Shown: positions 1 through 13,313, counted from the stretch's first letter. The stretch is 64,000 nucleotides of DNA from Cryphonectria parasitica EP155 (GCF_011745365.1 NW_024468909.1:7130001-7194000), one strand, 5' to 3'. Numbers and translations: made by a program. The notes: a model not told the origin generated them from the letters alone.

Positions 1-2415
1 GTGCCCGCTCGGGCCTGGGCTCGTCGTAAATCTCGTTGATCGATTGGCATGGCCCAAGAAAGGCAACCCTCTCATGGTATGCGACTGGACTTCAGCCTGT
101 AAGTGGATGGTTGTTCACCGGACCAATTGGCAGCAGACACGCCTCCAACCGTGGAAAGGCTGATGGCCGTTTCGGAAGGGCGGGTCCTCAGGATTTGTCA
201 AATAAAGCGTCGACAAATCGAGATATGACTCCTACTAGGCCCTCTCCCCACACTAGCGAGTATGTGCTGTGGTAGTTCTCACTCGAGACTTCTTACTGCC
301 GTGTCGCGCCATCGAGAGACGCAGCGCAGATTGGTGGAAAGGAGACCCTGTGCGTGCATTATCAAAGACAATGCAATGCACTGCCAAGTCATCGACACCT
401 GCCCTTATGCCATCCCATATTTCCTGTTCAGACAAGATAGGAACAGACATCACCAGAGGATCAGCAAGGTCCCCAGCTCAGCTTCGTTGAATACGAGCTG
501 AACCCTCTCCCTCTCTTTTTTACCGACCGAACGTGCCTACGGTCGGCCGCCGAACAGCGCGAGGAGAATGCAACTCTGTCCACAGCACGGACGCCTGGCA
601 CCCTGGAAGAGCTGAGGAGGTTCGCCACGAGGACGAAGGTACGGCTGAGGAATAGCAGGGCCGAAAAGGCGGTAGGCTTGATGACGACTAGTCAGGAACC
701 ATCGACAACGTGTCGATGCCCCGAGTGCGAATCCAGTTCCGAGGTGCTGGGTCACAGGCTCGCGGTAGTTTTCAGTGTACTTTGCCTACACACTGCCCTG
801 CCCTGTACATAGTAGATCATAGTATAAGCATGACAGAGTGCACAGTACCATGGATAGGAAGGCATCCGCCCAGAAGATGATGGCGGAGACAGACTGAAGA
901 GACGTGCATGTCATGGCCCATAAATCTGTATCGTTGAGGGACAGGATAAGTCCTTGCTTTTCTGGTCTCTCTGTCTTTCTTCTTCCACCTCTAGCTGGAT
1001 GGATGGCTTGGATGGCACTGGTTTGCCGCCTAAGGAGAAGCAGTATTGACGCTAGAGAGACCGACGGCGATGTCCACGATGTCGGGCTGTCGAGGGGGCT
1101 GTGACACACATACTGGGAAAAGGGGAGGGAGGGAGATCCTGGCGTGCATGTCTCCTCACTTGCCAACGCATCAACTTAACGGCGGTTCCAAGTGAAGCAA
1201 TCAAGGGTGGTGGTTGGCCTGTTGGGCTTGTCGGGGCGGGTCGCGGAGAAAAGAATGCGTGTTATGGGGAGAAAAGAGGTGGGACATCAGGGCGAAGAGA
1301 GAGGGGAAAAGTCGCCCTGTACCTTGCTGACGCTAGAGACACTGTGCCCGCTATTGGGGCATGCCTGGTGATCCACGCTTCCTTCCCGCTGGGAGGGTTA
1401 GAGGATTAGAGGATGTATCCGTACACTGCTGTAGTGCTATGTACATAGTACTATGATAGTCACCTTACCCCACGTTCAACAGCCAGCGAGCTGCCCGGGC
1501 CAACCAACCCGCCCTGCGCCGGCCCTGCTAGTACGGCAGCTCTTCTAGTGCCACAGTACCTGTACGTACCGCTGGCCTGCTCAGCAACAGCTGCTGTGAC
1601 CCCTTGGTGTGGTACCACGGCTGCAAACGACTACTGCAGACCACTGCTGCGTACCTCTACCCTGCTATAGGTGCTTCCCGGCGCTTCAGTGGGTGCAGCG
1701 CTTGGGAAGATGATGAGTTGTGCTTTTTTTTTTTACTAATGTACCTCAACCCGCCCCAACCCTGTCATCCTCTCGTCTCTGCCTAGTACAAAGTAGTAAT
1801 TCCACACATGCTCGAGGCCATCATGTCGCCGTTATCCAGTTGTTCGCCTCGTCTCCTCCACCTCCAGCCCTAGCAATACATGTCCTAGCATTCTTGATGG
1901 CAGCAGGGCACGGACGACATTCTCTTCTTGTTGTCTTCTATCCTGCCTCCTTCATTTTGCTCTTCCTCCCCCGTGTCTCTGTCGCGGTGGCAGGTGCAGC
2001 CGCGCGTGTTGCTGGACCGTGATCTTGATCCTGGTTTCTGATATTGGTGGTTCCTGACCGTCTCTTCCTCCTCGTCTTCCTCCTGCTCCAGCCTCACCAG
2101 CTTCAGCCCAGCATTGGGCCCTGACGACATATCCACTTCCTGTGTGTGCCCAGCTGTTCACCGAGTCCGATGACGGCGGCAGCGGCCACCTAGCATTCGA
2201 AAACGACGACTACTCCCCGTATATCATCTCTCCTTAAAGCCTCCTACACGCCCTTCCAGTCAGCTTCGATCGCGACTCCTCTCTTATATACATACCCCTG
2301 CTCTTCTCGTCCTCTTCTGCTCTCACTGTTGGGCTGCTAGTTCTTGTCATTACTGGCCAGATCTCCCGCTAGCATTGTTTTCGGATAGGTGCTCGATTCT
2401 CTGAATGGCCTCACA
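1..2415. other. Left-edge intergenic/upstream region
   Basis: No reading frame here has convincing protein character; the open frames are short and of low complexity. The last 400 bases are strongly CT-rich on the plus strand (about 2040-2340), with a TATA-like stretch near 2283-2290. This is what fungal promoters and 5-prime leaders look like, so this part probably drives the large gene that starts at 2416. Confidence 0.5.
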
Positions 2416-5400
2416 ATGTTCTCCATGCAGCGCTCCCTCTCTTCGCCCTCGCCAGTCCAGGTACACTCGGCTGGTTCTACCTGTATGTTCTTGGCGCCCT
2501 CTGACTGTGGGCCTCTTGTGGCGAGGATCTGCGCATGACAGCAGCCATCTTCGCCTCCTCAGATATTCAGCAGCTCGCTGACAAGCCCTTTTGGGACCAG
2601 CTGTAAACACGACGAGGGCCCCCACCCCTCCTTCGACAGAGTGCCATGGCGAAACCTCCCAGCCTCGACGAACGTCTCCTCCTACTCCTTCGTATCCCGA
2701 CCCTCCTGAGACCATGCCGAGCGCAGAAGAAGTACCTCAGGCGCTCCCTGTGCGCCGTGTCGAAGCGATCCAGCAGCAGTCACAACAGCAGCAGCTGCTC
2801 CAGCAGCAACAACAGCAACAACCTGCAGCAGCTGCACAACAGGCGCCGAGCCCAACAGTCAAGAAGGCAATAGTTGCGCAGCCGAGCCCACCCTCGGCTA
2901 CTTCATCTGCCCAAGAGCCAGTCGCGAGCGCGGCTGCAACCCGAGATACAGACGAGGATCGTACGCAACAGATAGCCAGACCTCCTGTCAAGATGCCACA
3001 GCCACTCATCACCGACGCCTCGTTGTACACCAATGCCTACTTGACCCCAGGAGACGAGGCTGAGAGCACTTCATTGGACGAGCTGGCGCACTTGGTCCGC
3101 CTGTCAAAATACCAGGAGCGCAAGCGCGCAAACACTAGGATACGACTGCAGCGCACCTTGGTCTCTACTGCCCTGTCGGCCCGCCTAACTCGCTGTGGCG
3201 AGATCGCCCAAAGGAATCTTGCCGAATGTTTCCGCACCGACGACAAGAAGACCTTTGCCAGCCTGTACGGCGCCATCCAAGACGTGCGCAAGAGCTGTGA
3301 TGAGGTCCGAAGATATGCCCTCCTAGAGCCCGAGATGGAAGCCATGCACCACGCCGCTATGGTGTCATCCGAAAGTTTGGATACACCCACAGGCTCCGTT
3401 ATTGGTACTGGCCCTATGGCCGGCTCAACCATTCCCTTTCTGCACGAGATCTCAGCCGATGCCCGCGAGACCTTCCTCTCCTTTCTGTCCAAGATCAGGA
3501 ACGACCCGGATTATCTGGCCACGCGCATCTGCGCCTTGACAAACTCGGAGCGTGCCGCCATCACCAACTTCCACTCCAGCCTGGAGCCCGTCGAATCTGT
3601 CTTGCCTCTGTTCAACAAACCCCACGGCCGTGGTCCAGGGACTGGATCTAACAGGCATTCCTCTTCCAACCCAAACCCGGTCGAGCGCCTGCTCTCCTTC
3701 CAGAGACACGATGCCCTGTCTGCTCTCATTCACACTTGCTTCGCTAACTCAGCAGGCCCGGACAGCGCAGAAGATAAGCGCCGTACAGATATCTGGGCCA
3801 CAGCATGTGCTCGCCTCATTTCCAAGTCGGCCACCGAGTCCAAGGCCGGGAACGAGAATGTACCGATCGAGCCCGTCCTCATCCACGTGCTCAACGTCTG
3901 GTCTGCCATGCGCGACTGGTCTGGCCGTTCCAACATGGAGTGGTACCTGATGAAGATCCTGGAGGGCGGCGCGTTTCTCCTGGATCGAGCCGAGGATCAG
4001 CACGGCACCAGGTTCAACATATCCGACTGGACCTCCAAGGACCAGATCGCTGCCGAGGAGTTTTATGACCGGGCCACGGACGAGCTTTTTGAGATCCTGG
4101 ACGACGAGGATGCCACAGGCCTACCAGAGGGCGTCATCGAGCTGGGGAACCAAATCCTCAGACGACTGGACCACAAGTACGTGGACGGCACAAGAAAGTG
4201 GTTCATCTACAAATGGGTCTTCTCGGTCTGGCTTCTGGGTGTCGTTGTCCATCCCGAAAGCCACGGCATGATGACAGACTATCACATCACCGAGTATGGT
4301 CGGCAAAAAATCTTGAAGCAGGTCGCCACCAAGGCTTCCAGCATCGTGGTGGACATGCTGTGGAAGCAAGGCCCTGTGTCCACCCCGCCAAAGATCAAGG
4401 CGCACGTCGAAAACCTTCTTGGTCGTTTCAAGAGCTCTCGCATCAAGCCCCGGCCCAGGCTCCTCAAGGCCCGTTCACTCACCTCCCTCAGGGAGACTGC
4501 GGAGGTCCACCCATACCTGGTCGTCAGTCCGGCTGATTTGGTCACTCTGGTCAATGCTTTGTTCCCCGAGCGAAGACCCATGTCTTCCCACTCCATTCGT
4601 TCTGCTCCCTCCATCTCCAACATGTCGGCCGTCTCGCAGCCAATGTCAATCCTCACCCCCAGAAGCAATGCCAATTTTGAGACAGCATCCATCATCAGCA
4701 CGAGTGTGTCTTCTGTTCTGAGCGACACAACCACCGCCGCAGATGCACTCGAGCCGCAGGCAACAGGAGCATCCGCCCGATCCTCGCCCCCGCTCGGGGA
4801 GCGCCTTAGTCATGAGCGCCTAGGCCATTATGAAGATGACGGGTATCGTCTCCGCCTTGCTTTGCACGAGCTGACCCAGATACTTGGACCTGACTCCCTC
4901 CAGGGGTCTTGCCACCCCTGTGCAGAGCGGTGGGCCGTGCTGTTTATATCCTCTGACGGGAGATCACTCTCCACCCAAATGACTTATGATCCTGACGATG
5001 AACCCGAGGAGGAAAACTCCTCATCTCTCAGCGACACGGACGAGGATGACATGGACGATGACCGGCCCGAGCTTGACAAGGACTACCACCAGCTCCGTGA
5101 CTCTATTTTGAAGCTGGTCGAGGATTTTGAGATCCCGCAGACCTCGGAGCAGGACACTGGAAAGTTCAGCAACCGGACTTCGGTTCTCAAAAAATACCGC
5201 TCGAGGACCAAGATCATCACCACCGAGAGGATTAGGGAGGTGAGAGAGCCGCGGCAGTCGAGGCAGAGCCGGCAAGCACGAGAGCCAAGTCGTAATCCTT
5301 ATCGCCAGAGACTGATGGGCCAGGAGGGTTCACATCGTGACAACTCGCCGCGGCCGGGCAGTGACAAGGGCAAGGAAGCCGCTGACAGGGCGCAGGAGCA

Positions 5401-8197
5401 GGCTGAGCCGACGCCAACACTCATTGCCATGCTCGAGGCTGCTGTCTCGCAGGCCAAAGCGCAATCGGACTTTGTCGCATCTCTCTCGTACTACAACACA
5501 CTGTTACAGCTTAACGCGCTGGCCTCTTCCTCTTTACGCGCAGACGGTTTCGCCACGCTCTTGAACATCTTCAGCCGGGGCCCACGTGACTCCATCCGAC
5601 GATCAGCGTCCGCCATTGAGGACTATGATGCCTGGCTTGTCTGGTTGAAACAATCGCAGGAGCGGGCGGAGGGCCTCTTGGACTCGATGATGAAGCGCCT
5701 GCGAGCATTGCGAGATAAGATGTGGTACGTTACGGATGTCCGCAACTCGGCGGCCTACGAGCATTCTCGAAACATTGCGGCTGCCCTCAAAAACATGGGC
5801 ATGCGTCGCAGACTCAACGCATATCAGCGCGGCCGGAACATGCCTCGTGGCGGCCCCTCTACGTACCTCTACCGCAGCGAGTCCCAGATTATGGAGCTGC
5901 TCGCGGCCGCCGAAGACCAGGGAGGTCCGAACAAGCTGTCAGACGATCAGGCTGAAAAGACGTCACGCTTTCTCAAAGATTTCGGCATTGAGAATTTCTG
6001 CCGCGGCGAGGAACGGATCCATCGCTTCTGTTGTGAAGTCGAGGCATGCATTGGCAAGCTAATTGGGCAGGACATGATGGATGCACCAGTCCTGTGGAGC
6101 AGTGAGCTGTATCTTCGTGACAAGCGCCAGCTCGAGGCCCCATCCATCCGCCGAGACATACCCATCTCGTCCTTTTCAAATGATGACGCCAGCAGCGTCA
6201 TGAGTGAGCCTGATCGGAGGTATGCACCGTCCTCCAGCCGCACAGGCTCGCTTGCGGCGAGGGAGCTGAGGGGTATCACGGGACTCAACGCATCAGCTCT
6301 GAGTCTCGACTCCACCCGCTACGGCTTTTCTACGCGCAGCACGTTGTTGAGTGACGTGATGGACTCTGGCGACTATTTTGGTCACGCCTCGCCTGTCCAC
6401 ACCATCGACAGTGCCTCCACGTACTGGTCGCCCTTTCAATCAGCCGCATCAGCCGCAAGTACCACCACTTCCCGTGCTCACAGCCCTACCACGAGCATCA
6501 CAAACTTCAGCGGCTCGATGCACCTGCATGCTGGCCATGGTGGTCCCGGCCGACCCGGGACCGCCATATCAATTAGTGACAACACCCAGCAACAACACCA
6601 GCAGCGCCTGAGCGAAGAGAAGACACGCTTTCTCCAGGATCTACGACAGACGCTGACGAGCCTGCTTCTCAGCGACCTGGGCAATCTCGTCTTTTCTCGA
6701 GGTTCCGAGACAGATGGGTGGTTTGAAGACCTGGGCCAAGATTGCATCGACCGCCGCAATGCAGCGGAGCGCAAGGCGAAGAACAGGCGCTCGAAGCCTC
6801 GTGTGATCGAGAAGAAGAAGAGCTTCGGCAACCTACGTGACGCCAAAAATACTGCCGATGGGACCAAGGCAGTAGCAGCAGCAGCAGCAGCAGTCGACAG
6901 GACCGTATCGGAGTCGCCGTATCTCGCTTCTGGTAATTCAGGACGAGAGAACGACAGCTCAGCCGGCACCAGTGACACGGTGTCCAGCAAGAAGTCATCT
7001 CAGTCCAAGAAAGAGATCATGCCCGAATTCCCCTTCACAAATGCGTACCAGCGCCTGCTGCGGATGTTTTGTGTGCATCCCAACCCGTACGCCAAGCTGA
7101 ATGCTCTCCATGAGCTCGAACATCTCATCATCGCCTCCTTGTCCTCGGGCAGTTCACGCCGTAGGCTGGCATGGCTGGCCCGGACAGCAGAGATGGAAGC
7201 CGAGAACTACAGCCAGGCGGGCCGACCTCGTCCTTTTGAGGAGGCCATTGACAACTTGAGAGAGCGCAGGTCTCACACTATGCATCTGCACTCGGGCCTT
7301 GCTCGGATGCCAAGCGGAAACATCAACTCTGAGACGAGGTCTGTGATCAACACGACAACGAACGCGGCGAACAATAGTGACGCGATTGCCACTGTGCTTC
7401 AAACTCTCTTCCGCAATGCTGAGATCCGACCCAAGACTCTGTTCCGAGACTTGCAGTTCATTGCGAGTTTCGTGCCGGCCCATATCCTGGATAAGACAGA
7501 TCGCGGTAAGGCCTTCTGGGACTGCGCCATTGCTGCCCTCGGCTTGAAGCAGGAGGTCTGCAGGACGATGGTCGAGATGGCTGATGAAATTGTGGACGTC
7601 CACACCACCAAAACCACCCGTAAGAGGCACCCGCCTGCCCCGAGCAGCACAGCCAGCGACTCTATCAATGGGGAAGAGCCGCAACGTCCTTCACCCAACG
7701 CCGAGGAGCAGGCAATGCGCACCACATCGGTGTCGCCACCCACCCCTCCACCTCCCAGCACATCGTACCGCCTCGAGGATGCGGCTCGGATGTGGATCAT
7801 CACCGCCAAGGAAGGCGATCCTACCTCGCAGCGCGAGCTTGCTCTCTTTTACCTCTCCAACCCGGAGCTCGTCGACCGCACCACACTGCCCCTGTCCAAA
7901 CCTCGTGAGGTTTTCAAGCAGGCTGTCATGGACAAGTTCCGTGGCGCCAACAGCGGGAGCGGTAGCAGCAGTCGCTACAGCCAGTACCATGAGCGTATTG
8001 GTGCAGGTCAGCTCCATCGCCCCGGCAGCTCTGGATCAGCAGCCGGCATGGGCGGCGGAGTGGCAGACAAGTCGGATGTGCGGAGCGATCCTGCGCTCAT
8101 GTGCGTTGCTATCCACTGGATGGAGGCCGCCGAGCAGGGCGGCGATGAGGTGGCCAGGACGTTCCTGGGGCAGAACAACGAACTTGTGGGGTTCTGA
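2416..8197 (+). CDS. Large Q-rich conserved fungal protein with Sel1/TPR-like C-terminus
   Basis: Model: join(2416..2482, 2601..8197), 1,887 aa. The first exon is inferred. The long frame has an in-frame stop at 2579 and no ATG until 2714, but a 118-bp intron (donor gtatgt, branch ctgac, acceptor ccag) joins ATG 2416 in phase to P/T-rich coding sequence. If there is no intron, the start is ATG 2714, which has good context (accATG). Residues about 80-103 are poly-Q/Ala. The middle alternates helical, charged blocks with Ser-rich linkers and an acidic run near residues 800-850. The last 120 residues resemble Sel1/TPR repeats (AARMWIITAKEGD and AIHWMEAAEQGGD motifs). There is no signal peptide or membrane segment. 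I recognise it only as a conserved fungal protein; a scaffold role is a guess. The coding region is certain, the first exon probable. Confidence 0.85.
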
Positions 8198-8892
8198 TTT
8201 TCTGACGTGGCGATTTTTTCCCCCCTTCCTTGACACAAGAAAGAGAGCAAGTGAAAGAGAGAAAGAGAGGAGAAGGGGAGAGAGAGAGAGAGACAGAGAG
8301 AGAAGAAGGGTTCCCTATCTTGTCTTGTTCTGTGATGATTTATGATGCCTCTGATTTACCATTTCCATCTTCACCTTGCATCTTTCATATCATACAATAC
8401 ACATACCCGCAATACCCCGGAGGAAAATGGAGGAGCCGGCTACTGAGGCAGCGGATGATACCTTGTACTCCGATGAAACGATGTCATGATACTTTGTTTC
8501 CTTCTTTTCTTTCTTTGCTCTAGACCTTGGAGAACTTTGATTTTCATTTGGTCTGTCGCTTGAGCACAAACCTTTTTTCTTGTTTACCTTTACTTATTAT
8601 TAATACTATCTGCTATAGCTGTCTGGCGCAGCTACGATGAATATAGTGTTCATTTCCCGCCCGAATGTCTCTCTTTGCAATATATATATATATACCCATA
8701 TATAACAAGCATACGTGGAGGAGTCTGAGCTTGAACTAGCCGGACATCAATTTCTGTGTTTGCTGTCCTGTCGTCTCTGTTGAGGACGATATTAATCAGG
8801 GTCAAGTATAGCCACCCAGGGGTCTCGTCCATCTGATAGCTCACTTTTTCCTCTCTCTCGTAAGAAGAAGACCAAGGCCTGCCACATTACCT
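8198..8892. other. Convergent 3-prime intergenic region
   Basis: This lies between the 3-prime ends of two convergent genes. It contains an AG-rich microsatellite (8236-8308) and a (TA)n run near 8680-8694. No gene seen. Confidence 0.6.
8236..8308. repeat. AG-rich microsatellite
   Basis: A purine-only tract of imperfect AG/GAGA repeats lies just downstream of the large gene, probably in its 3-prime UTR. It is a simple repeat with no coding sense. Confidence 0.8.
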
Positions 8893-9750
8893 TCATGTCT
8901 CAAGGGCGAACTGGTCTGCATGCTCCGCCACCCATCTAGCAACTTCATTACATGGGGCGAGCCACAGGTCGCCATCATTGCTGATGCGCTCCAGCACTTC
9001 CTCCAAGACCTTGAACTTTCCTTGGCTCGTCTGTAAGAATGGGTGGAACAGTATGGAGATATATCCGCCCTCCCGCTTCACGTCTTCGATTTTCTTGTAC
9101 AGATAGTCCCTAAATTGCGTGGGCCCCGCCTCATCCTCCTGAACGCCGTGCGCCTTCCTGACCGCCGCGAACTTGTCCATGTACCAAAAGGCATCGACAG
9201 TCTCCCACTCAAACGGCAATACCACGACACCACTTTTCGCATCAACCCCGAACCGACCGAGTGGCGAGACGTACCGCACACCGTACCGCCTGAGCAGATC
9301 AAACGTCCGAGCCCCATTGATGTCACCCCCTGGGGGCCGGAACCCCTCGTACACCACGCCGTGCTTCCCAGCGGCCTCAAAGCTCCGCGCAAAACTGTCC
9401 TCCTCATCGGCACCAGATAGCACCTTCCAGACCTCGTGCTGGTACCCGTGCCATGCGACCTCGTGGCCCCTGAGTTGCAGTTCTGCCACGGCGGCGGGGT
9501 ACACGGGCAACGACCAGGACTCGGCAAAGTAAGTGGCCTTGACCGGTGCGTGGCCGGCGGCGGCGGGTTTGTCTAGGAGATCGAGCATCCGGGGCAGGGT
9601 AGTCAGCACGGCGGGGGACTGGCCTATGGGCTGGGACGAAGGGTGGGCGCCGGTGCGGACGTCCTGGGCCTCGCCTAGGTTGTCCATTGTGAAGGAGAGG
9701 GCGGCTTTGGCGCCGTGGGGCCAGGCGGCGGTGGCGGAGGCAGAGGCCAT
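8893..9750 (-). CDS. Polysaccharide deacetylase family protein (NodB fold)
   Basis: Intronless, 285 aa. It starts at an ATG with good context (ttccATGG). The NodB/CE4-type metal site is visible: an Asp in TMDNLGEA (D23), HGYQH (H101 and H105, the HxxxH metal pair) and the RPPGG arginine motif near R138. A late ILFHP histidine sits where the catalytic His motif is found. There is no signal peptide, so it is probably cytosolic. This fits the PuuE/allantoinase-like or HpPgdA-like branch better than secreted chitin deacetylases. Motif 1 has Asp-Asn where classic CE4 enzymes have Asp-Asp, also typical of that branch. The substrate cannot be read from sequence; hydrolysis of an N-acyl or cyclic amide C-N bond is the family expectation. 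It converges on the upstream large gene. Confidence 0.88.
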   Translation of the reverse strand: MASASATAAWPHGAKAALSFTMDNLGEAQDVRTGAHPSSQPIGQSPAVLTTLPRMLDLLDKPAAAGHAPVKATYFAESWSLPVYPAAVAELQLRGHEVAWHGYQHEVWKVLSGADEEDSFARSFEAAGKHGVVYEGFRPPGGDINGARTFDLLRRYGVRYVSPLGRFGVDAKSGVVVLPFEWETVDAFWYMDKFAAVRKAHGVQEDEAGPTQFRDYLYKKIEDVKREGGYISILFHPFLQTSQGKFKVLEEVLERISNDGDLWLAPCNEVARWVAEHADQFALET

Positions 9751-10765
9751 GGAATAAGTATGTCTGGGCTAAGGTATGAAAGGGTTTGAGATTCTGACGA
9801 TGTGTGATTGTTTGAGAATTAATGTTGTGATGAATAGAGAAGAAGGTTGGACTGATATCATGAATTGGAGACGTCAACGCGGAGATCCACAAAGCAAAGT
9901 TGGCTTGATTGGAGAAATGAACGGCTGCAGTGACAAGCTTGGGTTCGGCAGATGTGCCGGTTAAATCAGTGTTGAGTTCGGCAGCGATGGGTTATGAATA
10001 CAACGCCATGCTTGCCGTCCATCTCTGGAATTGAATGCAAGGCTGGTCTAACCTGAGACGCGTTTTACAGGTGCTCTTGGCCAACTTTGTTGAATTGGAT
10101 TTGTTGTGGACTTATAGATTATGGGTCGAGCCAGCCACATTAATATAAGCGGTCATAACTCACGAGCTAACATGAGTTTGTAAATAATCGAGATAGGCAT
10201 GTTGCCAAAAACAAAAACAAAAAAATATTTTCTTTGCTGGTTGGATATATTTTTGGGGGGGGCTGAAGTAGTAATAAGCTTCAGACTCTCCTACCAGGGC
10301 TGAAACCCAGGTGGAGTAGTAGATGGTGATGAAAAGCAGAGGACCAGATGACCCATGCATGGCTCGCTTCGAAGGAGCAATGAAGGAGGGGCCACTCTCA
10401 TCTTGCTGCAACATCGTCTCCATCCTCACTGCGTACTGTAGCAGCCTCTTTTGTTCCCCAACTCCCATCGAGCGGATGATCTGCGGCCCTGTCTGTATCG
10501 CGGGCGTACGCGATCCTCGCTGAGATTCAGACTGTTTCTGGCCCCTTTCAAACCTGCCGACATGGTCTCCTGCATCTTGCCTGGTGTCCCCTGCTCGTAC
10601 GGTACTGACTGTATCCCGTGTCTCCCAATGCGGTGGGGTGATGTCGGTGGTCATGCCAGACTTGCTCTTTTCCCTTGCCCCTTTGGCGGATCAGACGCTC
10701 CTCCATAGAACCATCTGGCCAATTCTTTGTTTTCCCTATTCGGACCTTGCTCTTTCTTTCCATTC
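9751..10765. other. Intergenic region
   Basis: This holds the upstream region of the deacetylase and the 3-prime flank of the Zn2Cys6 gene. No reading frame with convincing protein content was found. Confidence 0.5.
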
Positions 10766-13172
10766 TCATCTCATCCGAAAGTCAAACGTCGACATCTCGT
10801 CATCCTCCTCGGGTTCTCTCTTGAGGATATGCATCGGGACAGACTTGGGGTGGTATTTGGACTGCGACGACATGATAGAGCCGGTGGTCTTGAGAAGAGA
10901 CGTGATGCCGGTGGTCATGACGGACCCGGCGGCTGCTCCGGATGCTACGCCCTGTAGCTGTTTTCCTTGGGATTCGAACTGTTTCATGCGCGTGAAGGCG
11001 ATGGGCATCGAGGGATTTCTCAAGTTGTACTGTGGTTTCGGTTGTCAGAAGGAAAACAGAAAAGAAGGAAGCAGAAAAAAGAGGGAAAAAAAAAAAAAAA
11101 AAAAAAAAAAAGAAAGAAACAAGGCAGAGGGGTTAAAAATAATACGAACCTTGGCCAAAATGGAAGCCTGTCCGATGCCCATCTCCTCCGAGATGAACTT
11201 CAATGTCCTCTTCAGAAACACCCTCTGCGACTCGGTGGTGAAGTCCGACGTGGCCGCGGCAAAGACAGGCCACATGCAGAACACGCCCGCCAGGCTCGGA
11301 GGAGGGTATGGGCCCGACGCAGCAGAAGACGCCTGCTGGTCAACCGTTGCGGCGCCAAAGACATAAGGCACGCTGGCCACGATGTCGCCCACGAGGGAGA
11401 CACCGAGCTCGGCGGCGGCGGCGTACTCGGGGGTGTCGCGGTAGTCGAGCTGGGGGCCCAGCAGCCAGGCGTGGCACCGGAGCGAGGCGTAGCGGATGTA
11501 CAGGCGGGCGGCGCGCGACCAGTTGAGCAGATAGCAGATGAACATGTCGATGTAGGCGTCGACGCGGCCAACGTAGGAAATGCCGCCCATGATAGTCGGG
11601 TCCGTGGCGGTCAGGTAGCGCACGGTCATGGCCTTCCATGCCAAGGGGAGGGATCGGATGTGGGCGTCGTAGTCGGCCTCGAGGACGTCGGCATCTCGTT
11701 TCAGGGCCTCGACCTTTTCGCGCGTCGGCGGGTCTCCGGCTGGGTGCGATGGGCTCCAGCCGCCCAGGAGGCGCTCTGCGGCGACGCGGAGGTCGGCTGC
11801 TCGGAGGGAGAGCACGGCGAACCGATGTTGGTCCGGGTGTTGCTCGAATTCTTCGGTGAGGGTGTGTAGTTCAGGGTCTAGAGGCGTGCCGTAACATAAA
11901 CTTCTTGAGGCCTGAATGAAAAGCAAAGAGAAGAGTAAGAACCTAGTCACGATATGGGTGGTGATGGACGCAAGAATAAGGAAAGGAAGAAGAGGACGTA
12001 CAAGGAGTGATCGTAGAATCTGAAAGATCTTCCGACCTACGACGGTCTGGAAGAGATCTTTGCCTCGCATCTTTAGTAGGGCTACTGCTCCGTCCAGATG
12101 GCTTCCAAACGCCTCGGCCTTTTGATGTGAAGGCCTCGAAGGTCGTAGTTGCTAAGAAGTCAAGAAAAGATATATCAGTATATTGGTGGTGGATGGATAT
12201 CTCGTGGGACAAGAAAAATACCTCAAATGTGGTCAAAAGTGTCACGCAGGCAAGAGTGGAGTTATCCCGTGCCCGTTTCGCGTCCCCAATCGCCTCGAAT
12301 GTCGCCCCCAGCGCCCTCAGATACACCGACTCGGCCCTGGGAAGCAGCTCTGGCACCTTTTGCCGAGCGGCAAAGGCGATCATGGCGGTGGCGGTAAAGG
12401 CCATCGGTAAGGGGTTGTGCTCGTGCCGGTCATGCGAGATGTTGGCCAGCAGCGGGAAGAGGAAGTCAAGGTAGCCGTGATGCCGGAGTGAGCTCCCAGC
12501 CACAAAGTTGGCGACGAAATACGTGTAGACCTGCTCGCCTACGGGCGTGCCGACGCACCGAGGCACCTCGTCCGTGTACGTGTACTGGTAGCTGTTGGAT
12601 TCCCGTGCAGAGTCTGGGGACGAGGCGTCAGAGACGGGAGAGGGATATGCGTGTGCCCCTGTTGGGCTCGTCCATGATGAAGATGACGACGACGTCGATG
12701 ACGACGACAATGCAGTGTCTCGTCTGGAAGGAGGAGGACCAGGAGGACCAGGAGGAGGAGGAGGATTGCTCTGGCGCACGATGGTAGTCCTACTCGGGCC
12801 AGCGACTGGAGATGAAGCCTCATCGACAGAAAAGCGCGTGAATTGCTTCTGCGTCTCATCCACAATCCTCAGCGCGTTGAGGTCGCGGTAGCCAGGACAC
12901 TTCCAGCCTCTCTTCCGACATTTTCTACACTCGGGCCTCGTCGTGTCACACTTTGCAAGTCTCTTGTCAGTAAAATATGGTCTTGCAAAGAAAACAAGGG
13001 ATCATGCATATACTAAGTCATGACCACCGTGAGAAAAAAAATGAAAATGAGCAAAAAGAAGTGCACTGATTGGTGTTGAGTAGTGTTGGCAGTGATGTGT
13101 TCTCTCTCTCACCTTGATCCTTCGTGACCGGCAAGCAAAGCAGCCTGGGGATGGTTTGCCGGTGTTGACCAT
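10766..13172 (-). CDS. Zn2Cys6 fungal-specific transcription factor
   Basis: Five-exon model: complement(join(10766..11029, 11150..11911, 12002..12151, 12222..12950, 13113..13172)), 654 aa. All introns are GT-AG and in phase 0. The N-terminus MVNTGKPSPGC opens a binuclear zinc cluster split by intron 1: two Cys in exon 1 (CFAC) and four in exon 2 (CDTTRPECRKCRKRGWKC), making six. A Pro/Ser-rich linker with a poly-Pro run follows. The rest is an alpha-helical fungal_trans_2-like region; HLDGAVALLKMRG is the family's characteristic block. The C-terminus is basic/acidic (KREPEEDDEM). It is expected to be a nuclear DNA-binding regulator. Intron 4 (11030-11149) carries a 26-base T run on the coding strand. 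The target genes are unknown; its nearest neighbour is the deacetylase. Confidence 0.9.
11086..11111. repeat. A26 homopolymer inside intron 4 of the Zn2Cys6 gene
   Basis: Twenty-six consecutive A on the plus strand, reading as poly-T in the transcript sense and lying within the 120-bp intron. It may act as the polypyrimidine tract, and it is prone to length error. Confidence 0.9.
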
Positions 13173-13313
13173 GATCGTCGCAGGGCCGTGTTCCGAGTTG
13201 GTCCACTTCAAGTCAATGTCAGTAGCTAACGGGGACGGTACCCAGAATACTGCTTGCACGGCTCTGTCTCTGTCTCTGTCTCTCTCTTTCTTTTTGGTCG
13301 CCTAAGGAGGAAA

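Noticed and set aside
2646..2873. 75-codon frame starting at a good-context ATG near the start of the large gene
   Set aside because: It overlaps the real coding sequence in another frame; its Ser/Asn-rich product is the shifted reading of the CAG repeat.
7584..8345. 253-codon plus-strand frame overlapping the end of the large gene
   Set aside because: A frame-shifted reading of the same DNA, extended by the AG microsatellite; Arg/Ser/Pro-rich product.
10967..11869. Long plus-strand open frame (300 codons)
   Set aside because: It is antisense to exon 4 of the Zn2Cys6 gene; GC-rich third positions keep it open and its composition (Gly/Arg/Glu-rich, poly-Lys from the A26 run) is not protein-like.
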